Notes under the pieces: model-generated
Told to the model about the DNA's origin: nothing
Databases searched by the model: none
What the model saw: only the letters and a program-made list of their open reading frames with translations
Origin: Smithella sp.
GTDB lineage: Bacteria; Desulfobacterota; Syntrophia; Syntrophales; Smithellaceae
NCBI GenBank assembly: GCA_012797505.1
Contig: JAAZOZ010000011.1
Location: forward strand, 1 to 11,164
Direction: 5' to 3'
Length of the DNA stretch: 11,164 nt
Translations under genes and position numbers: made by a program
Shown here: in pieces, positions 5,042 through 11,164 of the stretch
How positions within the stretch are numbered: position 1 is the first letter of the stretch
Layout: the number at the start of each line of letters is the position of its first letter

Positions 5042-6208
5042 ATGACGACTCCGCCAAACCAAGATTGTCAAGCCGATTACCAGGTTTCTTTCAAAAAGGG
5101 AAAACCGGATCTTCTCGTTGGCCTGAAAGGAGAGTTCAGCCTGAAAAATCTTTCGGCCTTCGCCCGCGATATCCGACAGGCCATTTCCGATCCATCGATT
5201 CAGGGTGTGACGGTCGATTTTTCTCAAGTTTGCTACCTGGACAGCGCGGCGGCGCTGGCTTTTGTTCAACTTGAAAAAGAGGCGGCAGAACGGAAAATCA
5301 CCTGCAGCCTGGTCAACCTGAGCGCGGAGGCCAAAGGTATTTTCAGCGTGATCCACCCCGACGCTCTGACCCTGCGGCCTTTCAAATCGGAGTACAGCCG
5401 CGAAGGACTGGTTTCTCAGATCGGCCAGGCCTCGTTATCGATCGGCAGGGACTTCGTGAATTTCATCACGTTTATCGGCGATCTGCTGATCGCCCTGGCC
5501 TACACCCTGATGCATCCCGGAACGCTTCGGGGCAAGGATGTTCTTTTTTATGTGCAGCGCGCGGGTGTGGACGGCCTGCCGATTGTCGCCATGATCGGCG
5601 CCCTGATGGGCCTGATCATGGCCTTCATGTCCTATCTGCAGTTCAAGCAGTTCGGCGCGAATATTTACGTCCCTACACTGGTGAGCTTTGCCATGATCAA
5701 GGAACTGGGGCCGATCATGACGGCGATTCTGGTCGCGGGACGCTCCGGCTCCGCCTTTGCCGCGGAAATCGGCACCATGCTGGTCAACGAAGAAGTGGAC
5801 GCGCTGCAGACCATGGGATTTGACCCGGTCCGTTTTCTGGCCGTTCCGAAGGTTCTGGCCGCCGTCATCGTCGTGCCGATCCTGACCGTTTACGCAGACG
5901 TCGCCGGCATTCTCGGCGGCCTGATCATCGGCGTCACGACTCTCGATTTGACGTTCAAAACCTATATTTCCCAGTCCATCAAAACCATCCAGGTGTTTGA
6001 TGTGGTCACCAGCCTGATCAAAGCCGCGGTCTTTGCCGGACTCATTTCCGCCATCGGCTGTCAGCGGGGATTTCAGGTGCGCGCCGGCGCCCAGGATGTC
6101 GGCAAGTTTACGACCTCCGCCGTGGTGGCGGCCATTTTTTTAATCGTGCTGGCGGATTCCATTTTTGCCGTCATGCTGTACTATGTCAAAAGATACGGGA
6201 TTTTCTAG
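5042..6208 (+). CDS. mlaE: STAS-MlaE fusion: lipid ABC transporter permease
   Basis: This 388-residue protein has two parts. Residues about 12-115 form a STAS domain, with QVCYLDSAAALAF placing the usual Asp-Ser pair at 67-68. Residues about 130-388 form an MlaE-family permease with several membrane segments (about 141-158, 178-197, 225-240, 268-298, 322-340 and 358-380) and the family stretch ELGPIMTAILVAGRSGSAF at 221-239, followed by EVDALQTMGFDP at 251-262. In E. coli the STAS partner MlaB is a separate protein that binds the MlaF ATPase; here it is fused to the permease. It would work with the MlaF, MlaD and lipoprotein genes just downstream in moving phospholipid or other lipid between membranes. 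ATG 5042 is chosen because the promoter overlaps the earlier ATG at 4979. The ribosome binding site is weak. Confidence 0.92.
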   Translation: MTTPPNQDCQADYQVSFKKGKPDLLVGLKGEFSLKNLSAFARDIRQAISDPSIQGVTVDFSQVCYLDSAAALAFVQLEKEAAERKITCSLVNLSAEAKGIFSVIHPDALTLRPFKSEYSREGLVSQIGQASLSIGRDFVNFITFIGDLLIALAYTLMHPGTLRGKDVLFYVQRAGVDGLPIVAMIGALMGLIMAFMSYLQFKQFGANIYVPTLVSFAMIKELGPIMTAILVAGRSGSAFAAEIGTMLVNEEVDALQTMGFDPVRFLAVPKVLAAVIVVPILTVYADVAGILGGLIIGVTTLDLTFKTYISQSIKTIQVFDVVTSLIKAAVFAGLISAIGCQRGFQVRAGAQDVGKFTTSAVVAAIFLIVLADSIFAVMLYYVKRYGIF

Positions 6209-6230
6209 GAAGACGGATATAAGGAGCGCC

Positions 6231-7028
6231 ATGCCGGAACCAACGGAAAAAACGCCCATCCTTTCGGTCAAAAACCTGACGCAGCGCTTCGGCGACAACA
6301 TCGTCTTTGAAAACGTGAGCTTCGACGTGTGCCGGGGGGAGGTTTTGGTCATCGTGGGCAGCAGCGGCTGCGGCAAATCGACGCTGCTCAAAATCATGAT
6401 CGGCCTGCAGAAGCCTTACGCCGGCCAGGTCCTGTATCAGGGAACCGACATCATCCGGGCGTCGGATGAGGCCCTCAACGATTACCGTAAAAACATCGGC
6501 GTTCTCTTTCAGTCCGGCGCGCTGTTCAGCTCCATGTCCATCAAGGAAAACATCGCGCTGCCGCTGCAGGAATACACCGACCTCGATGCCGAAACCATCG
6601 ACCTGGTCATTCGGATGAAACTGGGCATGGTCAACCTGGCCGGCTACGAAAATCACAACCCGTCCGAGCTGTCCGGCGGCATGAAGAAAAGAGCGGGCAT
6701 CGCCCGCGCGATGGCCCTCGATCCGCGCGTGCTTTTCCTGGACGAACTGTCCGCCGGCCTCGATCCGATCACCGCGGTGGAGCTCGACGACCTGATCATC
6801 AAGACGAACGAGGCCCTGGGAACCACCATGGTGATCGTCACCCACGAACTGGAATCTATTTACAAAATAGCCCATAGAGTGCTAATGCTCGACAAAGAAG
6901 CCCGGGGGATCATCGCGGAAGGCCGGCCCCTGGAACTAAAGGAACAGGCGACGGACCCGCGGGTCAGAAGTTTCTTCCTGCGGCAGTTGCCCGAACATCA
7001 GGACGAACAGAGGTTTTATGCCAACTAG
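6231..7028 (+). CDS. mlaF: MlaF-type lipid ABC transporter ATPase
   Basis: This 265-residue protein has all ABC ATPase motifs: Walker A GSSGCGKST (43-51), Q-loop Gln94, signature LSGGMKKR (147-154), Walker B VLFLDE (167-172) with catalytic Glu172, D-loop SAGLDP and switch His205. It powers the MlaE permease at the inner membrane. The residue after the catalytic Glu is Leu173, where most relatives have Pro (DEP); the codon is CTG, one base from CCG. ATG 6231 follows AAGGAG at 6221-6226, and the region upstream of it lies in mlaE. Its end overlaps the MlaD start by 11 bases, so the two are translationally close. A C-terminal tail after about 245 (RSFFLRQLPEHQDEQRF) fits the MlaF tail that contacts the partner subunits. 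Confidence 0.93.
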   Translation: MPEPTEKTPILSVKNLTQRFGDNIVFENVSFDVCRGEVLVIVGSSGCGKSTLLKIMIGLQKPYAGQVLYQGTDIIRASDEALNDYRKNIGVLFQSGALFSSMSIKENIALPLQEYTDLDAETIDLVIRMKLGMVNLAGYENHNPSELSGGMKKRAGIARAMALDPRVLFLDELSAGLDPITAVELDDLIIKTNEALGTTMVIVTHELESIYKIAHRVLMLDKEARGIIAEGRPLELKEQATDPRVRSFFLRQLPEHQDEQRFYAN

Positions 7029-7950
7029 AAGCTCTAAATTTTTAATCGGCCTTTTCGTCATCATCGGCGCGCTGATCTGCGCCGGCGTGATCATCTGGGT
7101 CGGCGCGGCCAAATTTTTCACCAAGGGCGCCCTCTACAACGTCTATTTTGACGAGTCCGTCCAGGGATTGCAGGTGGACTCAGCCATCAAATACCGGGGA
7201 GTCGAAATCGGGAAAGTTCAGAGCATTGACGTGGCGCCCGACTATCGCCTGATCGAAGTCACCATGAAAATCGACCTGGAAGGAGATTTGCAGAAGCAGA
7301 CCATCGCTTCGCTCAAAACCGCCGGCATCACCGGCATTGTCTTTATCGAACTCGACCGGATCAAACCCGGCGAACTGGCTGATTCTCCCAAACTTTCCTT
7401 CAAGCCGGATTACCCGGTCATCCCGTCGCACCGTTCGGAAATCAGCAAGCTGATCACCGACACGAACGCAATCATGCAAAACATTAAAAAGATCGACTTC
7501 GAGGGCATTTCCAACCAGTTGAAAAACACTTCGCAGGCCATCGAAAATTTTGTGGAAGGCAAGCGCATCACGAACATGATGGCCCACCTGGAAAACACCT
7601 CCGCCAATCTGGATGAAACGATCGCCAAAATCAGCAAGACCGTCGCCGAAGGCAAGGTGGACCAGGCCGTCACGGAAACCCTGGGCGTTTTGACCGACGC
7701 CCGCAGGCTGGTCGGTCAGGCCAGGGATGGAATCTCCGCCCTGAACCTGCGTGAAAAATCGGCGCAAATGGACGCTATCCTGGAAGACATCGACAAAAAG
7801 ACAAAAACCATCACCACCGGCCTTCAGGACACGTCGGAAAATCTGCGGGTCACGTCGGAAAATCTGCAGAGGCTTTCCGAAAGCCTGAACCGGGAGCCGT
7901 CGGACCTGATTTTCAGCAAACCGGCGCCGCCGCGAAAGCCCATGGAATAA
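7018..7950 (+). CDS. mlaD: MlaD/MCE-domain lipid-binding protein
   Basis: This 310-residue protein begins with a single membrane anchor (about 7-30) and then an MCE domain (about 38-120), with YFDESVQGLQVDSAIKYRG and VEIGKVQSIDV followed by TAGITGIVFIELD. The remaining part, about 135-295, is mostly predicted helix and coiled coil, as in MCE proteins longer than E. coli MlaD (about 180 residues), and ends in a proline-rich tail. The protein would hexamerise in the periplasm on the MlaEF complex and form the lipid channel; the long helices could extend toward the outer membrane. A near-exact 7-residue duplication, TSENLRV/TSENLQR, lies close to the end. ATG 7018 overlaps mlaF by 11 bases, with AGAGG at 7009-7013. 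Confidence 0.92.
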   Translation: MPTRSSKFLIGLFVIIGALICAGVIIWVGAAKFFTKGALYNVYFDESVQGLQVDSAIKYRGVEIGKVQSIDVAPDYRLIEVTMKIDLEGDLQKQTIASLKTAGITGIVFIELDRIKPGELADSPKLSFKPDYPVIPSHRSEISKLITDTNAIMQNIKKIDFEGISNQLKNTSQAIENFVEGKRITNMMAHLENTSANLDETIAKISKTVAEGKVDQAVTETLGVLTDARRLVGQARDGISALNLREKSAQMDAILEDIDKKTKTITTGLQDTSENLRVTSENLQRLSESLNREPSDLIFSKPAPPRKPME

Positions 7951-7965
7951 AGAAAGGAACGAGCA

Positions 7966-8634
7966 ATGGAAAAAACTTTGCAAAGGCCGGCCCGCTTGTG
8001 GAAACAAAGATCCATCCCGCTCTGGATCGTCATCGCTTTGTCTCTGTTGTGTCTTTCCGGATGCGCCGGCAGCGGCAAACCGCAATACGACGTGCAAAAA
8101 TACCTGCTGACCTATCCGTCACCCTCCTTTGAGGCGTCGGAGAAACTTCCCGTGTCCGTCAAGGTAAACCGGTTTTCCATTGCCGCCGCGTACAATTCGA
8201 CCGGCATGATTTTCCGCGACGACGCCTACGGCCTGGACGCCTTCAATTATTCGCGCTGGGCCGTCAACCCTGCCGATATGATCGGCGATCTCCTTCTGGC
8301 CGATATGAGAGCCGGCAATCTTTTTCAGGCGGTTCTGTCCCGGTATGATCTGGAAGAAGGGCGGTTTATCCTCTCGGGCGGCATTGAAGAATTTTACCTG
8401 CGGGCGGAGAAGAAAAACAAAGTCGCACGGATCGTTCTTTCCATTTCGCTTCAGGACTCCGCAGAGAAAGAAACCGGCAAAAGAATAATGTACCAAAAGA
8501 CCTACACCCGGGAAATGCCTCTGCAGGACGCATCGCCCAAAGGATACTGCGCCGCCGCAAGCCAAGCCATGCAGGCCGTTTCCCGCGAAATCCTCCGCGA
8601 CGTTTACGCGGCCGTTAAAACGAAGGCGCCATAA
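7966..8634 (+). CDS. ABC-type transport auxiliary lipoprotein (PqiC-like)
   Basis: This 222-residue protein is a lipoprotein. A positive N-terminus (KTLQRPARLWKQR) and a hydrophobic stretch (17-30) precede the lipobox LSGC, with Cys33 as the lipidated residue. Ala follows the Cys, with no Asp at +2, which favours outer-membrane sorting. The rest resembles the ABC_trans_aux (PqiC/YmbA) domain: a YLLTYPSP opening, then VSVKVNRFSIAAAYN and DGLY-type motifs, and a C-terminal helix. Such lipoproteins sit at the outer membrane and receive or stabilise MCE proteins such as MlaD or PqiB. Its place 15 bases after mlaD, with a good ribosome binding site (aaagga, 7952-7957), supports this. MlaC and MlaA, the usual Mla partners, are not in the window. 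Confidence 0.85.
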   Translation: MEKTLQRPARLWKQRSIPLWIVIALSLLCLSGCAGSGKPQYDVQKYLLTYPSPSFEASEKLPVSVKVNRFSIAAAYNSTGMIFRDDAYGLDAFNYSRWAVNPADMIGDLLLADMRAGNLFQAVLSRYDLEEGRFILSGGIEEFYLRAEKKNKVARIVLSISLQDSAEKETGKRIMYQKTYTREMPLQDASPKGYCAAASQAMQAVSREILRDVYAAVKTKAP

Positions 8635-8648
8635 ACAGCGGGGGTTTT

Positions 8649-9038
8649 ATGAAAGAAATTTCCGTCCGGAGCGCTTCACGTTTTGAAATGATCGACATCA
8701 CCGAAGCCATCCGGCAGGCGACGCGCGAAGAAAAGATCGAATCGGGCGTTGTTCTCGTTTACACGCCCCACACCACCGCCGCGGTAACGATCAACGAAAA
8801 CGCGGATCCGGACGTGCCACGCGATCTTCTGGCGGCGCTCGATCGCGCCGTGCCCCTGTCCGCGAACTACCGGCATTCGGAAGGCAATTCCGCCGCGCAC
8901 GTCAAATCGTCGCTGGTCGGCGCCTCCGAAATGGTCATCGTGGAAAACGGCCGCCTTGTTCTGGGCACCTGGCAATCCATCTTCTTCTGCGAATTCGACG
9001 GCCCCCGGACAAGAAAAGTCTTTATTAAATTAATGTAG
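8649..9038 (+). CDS. yjbQ: YjbQ / UPF0047 family protein
   Basis: This 129-residue protein matches the YjbQ family closely in length and motifs: YTPHTTAAVTINENADPDV (38-56), HSEGNSAAHVKSSLVG (76-91) and LGTWQSIFFCEFDGPR (105-120). His41, His76 and His84 with Glu78 are the conserved polar residues near the proposed active site. YjbQ is a small trimeric protein; the E. coli protein has weak thiamine-phosphate synthase activity, and its true role is uncertain. It starts 14 bases after the lipoprotein gene, behind GGGGG, so it is probably the last gene of the operon. A functional link to lipid transport is not obvious and may be only co-transcription. Confidence 0.92.
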   Translation: MKEISVRSASRFEMIDITEAIRQATREEKIESGVVLVYTPHTTAAVTINENADPDVPRDLLAALDRAVPLSANYRHSEGNSAAHVKSSLVGASEMVIVENGRLVLGTWQSIFFCEFDGPRTRKVFIKLM

Positions 9039-9062
9039 GGATCGGTCCCCGAACGATCCGGG

Positions 9063-9331
9063 TCGGCAATCTCTTTGCGATGTACAGCCTCCGGCTGAAA
9101 TTAGCGGAGACCTTTGAAGAACGGTTCAAGAGTTGTAACATTGTCATCCCGGCGGAGGCCGGGATCCAGTGTTGTCAAGGACTATCTGGATTCCGGATCA
9201 AGTCCAGAGGAATGACGGGAAAAGGACTTATTCAAACCAGGTCTCTAGCGGCAAGGAATAATTCCTTTTGCTGTGCCGCTCAAGACTGCCGTCTTTCGCG
9301 TAGCACGATCCGCTCAGGTCTTTGCCGCCAG
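9063..9331. repeat. Long direct repeat, copy A, split by an inserted element
   Basis: Segments 9063-9107 and 9246-9331 together match copy B (11003-11130), including atgtacagcctccggctgaa (9080-9099) and ctcaagactgccgtctttcg (9280-9299). The interval 9107-9245 is absent from copy B. Copy A also has a 4-bp deletion after ggaataattc relative to copy B. Its right part includes the last codons and the stop of the minus-strand toxin gene. Confidence 0.8.
9107..9245. mobile_element. 139-bp MITE-like insertion with short target duplication
   Basis: The interval begins gagacctttgaa and ends ttcaaaccaggtctc, so the ends are inverted repeats with a 3-base indel. TAGCG(G) occurs on both sides (9102-9107 and 9246-9251), fitting a 5-6 bp target duplication. 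Inside is a second inverted repeat, gtcatcccggcggaggccgg through ccagaggaatgac (9142-9217). The uninterrupted sequence is seen in copy B of the host repeat. No transposase is encoded, so movement would have to be supplied in trans. Confidence 0.75.
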
Positions 9332-9976
9332 TTTTGACGTAAGAATCCGAAACCCGTTTTCCCTGTAATATTGACGCAGTTCGGGGGGTAAAAGCGAGCC
9401 GAGCTTGACGGAATAATCCTTTTTACCGAGCTTTTGCAATCCCGCCAGCAGCCGTTTAACGATTTTGCCGTCCGCCTCCAAAGGCACGCCTCTTTTGAGC
9501 AGAAATTCCATGTCGTAGGCGTCGCGGATTTCCCCGCGAGTGAGAAAAGCTTCAATTTTTGATTTCATCATGTCGTCCAACGCGACGGTTTTCATGAATA
9601 CCTGAACCGTTGAGTTGGAACTGTAAGCAATACTGGTTTCGGTCTTTACCGGCCTGACCTCTTTGCGGATTTTAATTTTCAGCGAGCGCGGGTATGCCGC
9701 CGATTTCAATTCAACCACAAGGCTGAATCGTTTATTTGCCGCATCCATAATTTGATAATGCGGCGATAGATGCGACCCGAGTTTATGGGCGTATGTCGTC
9801 CAATCCATGCCGGCCCTGGCCGCCCAGAAATCCAAATCAACCGAATAGCGATCGAGCCCGTGGCACAGGCGCAGCATGGTCCCGCCGGTGAAAACCAGCG
9901 CATCCAGAAGCCGTCCGCTTTGCATGCGGCTGAGAATTTCCAGTTCAAACTGTTCGTGCAATGTCAAATCCCGCAC
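9314..9976 (-). CDS. abiEii: AbiEii-type nucleotidyltransferase toxin
   Basis: This 220-residue protein has the nucleotidyltransferase fold of type IV toxins of the AbiEii/AbiGii family. FTGGTMLRLCHG (29-40) followed by RYSVDLDFW (43-51) gives the GG motif and the metal-binding Asp47 and Asp49. Later, MMKSKIEAFLTRGEIRDAYDMEFLL (136-160) matches the conserved lysine and RD.YD part. AbiEii toxins transfer nucleotides and stop growth; AbiE systems can cause abortive infection against phage. The start is GTG at 9976-9974, overlapping the antitoxin end by 13 bases, as is usual in abiE operons. The last codons (LAAKT and stop) are supplied by repeat copy A, so the original C-terminus may have been replaced. 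Confidence 0.88.
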   Translation of the reverse strand: MRDLTLHEQFELEILSRMQSGRLLDALVFTGGTMLRLCHGLDRYSVDLDFWAARAGMDWTTYAHKLGSHLSPHYQIMDAANKRFSLVVELKSAAYPRSLKIKIRKEVRPVKTETSIAYSSNSTVQVFMKTVALDDMMKSKIEAFLTRGEIRDAYDMEFLLKRGVPLEADGKIVKRLLAGLQKLGKKDYSVKLGSLLPPELRQYYRENGFRILTSKLAAKT

Positions 9977-10545
9977 AGCCGTTTCACCGTTTCTTTCGTT
10001 TTTTGCGGATACTCTTGAAGCAGGCTTTTCAGGCTGTTCATCTCCAGCTTGCTCAAATCCAAAGAATCTTTATCAAATTTGTATTTGCCGAAGGAGTACA
10101 GATAGGCCGCATCCAGAAGCGCCTTTTCCGCCGTTGCGATAAACACGCCCCCGCTTCGAACAAATCCGCCGTAGTATCGCCCGGCGATTTTTGTATATTG
10201 AAAAACGCTTTCCCGAACGGCGTATGTCACCGTCCGTTTCCGGCCGACGCTTTCAAAGAAGCCCTGCTGCGCCTGGGTGGTTACTTCATGATACGCCAGC
10301 GCCGTCATCAGGGAAATGTAGGATGGAACCTGCAGAACATTGGCGATTTTAAAAAAATCGAGGCGCTTCATGTTTTCCCAGCGCCAGGCAGTTGTGTACA
10401 AGTTATTCTTCAAGCGAAGCAGCAACCCTTTTCGCGTATAGCGGCTGCAAAGCACGCGGGCGGACGCGGTCGTTATGCCGGCATTTCGCGCCGCGTCCTC
10501 CAGTGTAAAATATTCTTTTTTGCCGAGTTCCTGCAATCGGATCAT
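9964..10545 (-). CDS. abiEi: AbiEi-type antitoxin and autorepressor
   Basis: This 193-residue protein has the two-part structure of AbiEi antitoxins. An N-terminal winged helix-turn-helix (about 1-55) includes FTLEDAARNAGITTASARVL and the wing GLLLRLKNNLYTT. A C-terminal domain includes YISLMTALAYHEV (76-88) and IATAEKALLDAAYL (136-149). AbiEi neutralises the nucleotidyltransferase toxin without a stable complex, the type IV manner, and represses the operon by binding inverted repeats in the promoter. ATG 10545 is chosen because the helix-turn-helix follows and the promoter lies just upstream; no clear Shine-Dalgarno sequence is seen. The C-terminal coding end overlaps the toxin start. Confidence 0.88.
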   Translation of the reverse strand: MIRLQELGKKEYFTLEDAARNAGITTASARVLCSRYTRKGLLLRLKNNLYTTAWRWENMKRLDFFKIANVLQVPSYISLMTALAYHEVTTQAQQGFFESVGRKRTVTYAVRESVFQYTKIAGRYYGGFVRSGGVFIATAEKALLDAAYLYSFGKYKFDKDSLDLSKLEMNSLKSLLQEYPQKTKETVKRLCGI

Positions 10546-10552
10546 TTATTCG

Positions 10553-10596
10553 CCAGGCACATATAATTATCATTATTGTTAATTATATATTCCTGG
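10553..10596. promoter_or_regulatory. 44-bp palindrome over the abiE promoter, likely AbiEi operator
   Basis: Arms at 10553-10569 (ccaggcacatataatta) and 10580-10596 (taattatatattcctgg) match as inverted repeats at 15 of 17 positions, around a 10-bp spacer. The -10 box lies inside the upstream arm. AbiEi proteins are known to repress through paired inverted repeats, so this is a strong operator candidate. Confidence 0.75.
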
Positions 10597-10609
10597 TAAT
10601 ATTTTGCAA
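10582..10609 (-). promoter_or_regulatory. Promoter of the abiE operon
   Basis: On the minus strand, TTGCAA (10609-10604) and a perfect TATAAT (10587-10582) are separated by 16 bp. Transcription would begin near 10575, giving a leader of about 30 nt before ATG 10545. Confidence 0.7.
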
Positions 10610-10627
10610 GCCATTTCATGCACCCCG

Positions 10628-10963
10628 TTATTGAAAAATTGCTTTCAGCCGCTTTTTAACCGTCGCCGGAAACGGTTCGGCCAAACGAGCCAGTTTTTTG
10701 CGGTCGATAGCGTCAAAATCCAGCTCATCGGGAAACGGCACGCGTTTTCGTAAATAAATGGTGTCGAGCAGCGCCTTTTCCGGCGTTGCAAGATTGTAGC
10801 CTTCTTTTGCCTCAAAGCCCGTAAAAAGCTTCGGGGCAATTCGGGAAAATTCGATGGTAACGCCGCCCGAAACGACGTTGCGCGACGGTCCCACCGACGT
10901 CGAAAGCGTCAGCACGGTTAAGACCGTGGGCGCCTGCAGCAGAACACCGTGGCGATTGAGCGC
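10628..10963 (-). pseudogene. C-terminal remnant of a second AbiEi-like antitoxin gene
   Basis: The frame ends with a TAA at 10628-10630. It encodes the second half of an AbiEi-type protein: ALNRHGV aligns with ALAYHEV of the intact antitoxin (83-88), and LATPEKALLDTIYL aligns with IATAEKALLDAAYL. The DNA-binding half is missing. At 10963 the homology stops and the sequence changes abruptly to a C/T-rich dispersed repeat, so the 5' part was lost or displaced. The open frame can be extended to a TTG at 11008, but those residues (RRYPHPPLSHQGKW) come from the repeat. No matching toxin remnant is seen downstream; the intact abiE operon begins there. Confidence 0.75.
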
Positions 10964-10997
10964 CCATTTCCCTTGATGGGAGAGGGGTGGGTGAGGG
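10963..10997. repeat. C/T-rich dispersed repeat at the pseudogene break
   Basis: Read on the minus strand it runs ccctcacccacccctctccc, then atcaagggaaatggg. I recognise this as a common dispersed repeat in bacterial genomes. It abuts the truncated AbiEi-like frame at its homology break. Confidence 0.5.
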
Positions 10998-11002
10998 TAA
11001 CG

Positions 11003-11130
11003 TCGCAATCCCTTCGTAATGTACAGCCTCCGGCTGAAATTAGCGGTAAGGAATAATTCATCCCTTTTGCTGTGCCGCTCAAGACTGCCGTCTTTCGCGA
11101 AGCACGACCCGCTCAGGTCTTTGTCGTCAG
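11003..11130. repeat. Long direct repeat, copy B (uninterrupted)
   Basis: This copy contains, in one piece, the parts found on both sides of the insertion in copy A, in the same orientation. Examples are atgtacagcctccggctgaa (11019-11038) and ctcaagactgccgtctttcg (11079-11098). With copy A it brackets the AbiEi/AbiEii genes and the pseudogene. The remaining window to 11164 shows no gene. Confidence 0.8.
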
Positions 11131-11164
11131 AAGCGGCGGAATGTGTCGCATATTGAGGCTTGAC

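Noticed and set aside
6186..8097. Minus-strand frames of 229 and 305 residues opposite mlaF and mlaD
   Set aside because: Antisense shadows of clearly recognised genes, without ribosome binding sites or domains.
9039..9059. Hairpin ggatcg...cgatcc just after yjbQ as a terminator
   Set aside because: The stem is only 6 bp with a 9-base loop, and no T run follows.
9961..10566. Plus-strand frame of 201 residues across the antitoxin gene
   Set aside because: Antisense of abiEi; the minus-strand protein has recognised domains and a promoter with an operator.
10964..11008. TTG start giving a 126-residue AbiEi-like protein
   Set aside because: The N-terminal residues come from a dispersed repeat, with no ribosome binding site, so the frame is better read as a truncated remnant.

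Overview
The window looks like bacterial chromosome from an anaerobic, Gram-negative lineage. My best inference is Desulfobacterota, close to the Syntrophales (Syntrophus or Smithella type). The reasons are the mid-range GC content, a split ADP-forming acyl-CoA synthetase, a STAS-MlaE fusion in a lipid-transport operon, and many small palindromic dispersed repeats of a kind I associate with those genomes. No rRNA, tRNA, CRISPR array or complete insertion sequence is visible.

Layout. (1) 1-453 is gene-free and repeat-rich; it holds a MITE-like element with perfect inverted ends. (2) 454-1303 encodes two small exported proteins one base apart; the second resembles surface-adhesin protein E, the first I do not recognise. 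(3) 1304-1674 holds a second repeat element with different ends, followed by the promoter of a MarR-family regulator (1675-2085). (4) The regulator is followed by the alpha and beta subunits of an ADP-forming acyl/acetyl-CoA synthetase (2140-4322). Almost the same 18-bp imperfect palindrome lies in the marR promoter and just upstream of the alpha gene, so the regulator probably controls both. (5) 4323-5041 is mostly repeats around one small cysteine-rich DUF6485-type gene. (6) 5042-9038 is a tight same-strand operon behind a good TTGACA promoter: STAS-MlaE permease, MlaF ATPase, MlaD MCE protein, PqiC-like auxiliary lipoprotein and YjbQ. The first four would form an inner-membrane to outer-membrane lipid transporter; there is no MlaC or MlaA in the window. 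(7) 9063-11130 is an accessory island on the minus strand. An intact AbiEi/AbiEii type IV toxin-antitoxin pair and the C-terminal remnant of a second AbiEi-like gene lie between two direct copies of a roughly 115-130 bp repeat. The left copy has been split by a 139-bp palindromic element with a short target duplication.

The most interesting material is mostly non-coding: the paired MarR operators, the 44-bp operator-like palindrome over the abiE promoter, nested repeats that can be ordered in time, the direct repeats flanking the abiE locus, and a 26-bp motif found in opposite orientations in the loops of two otherwise unrelated palindromes.
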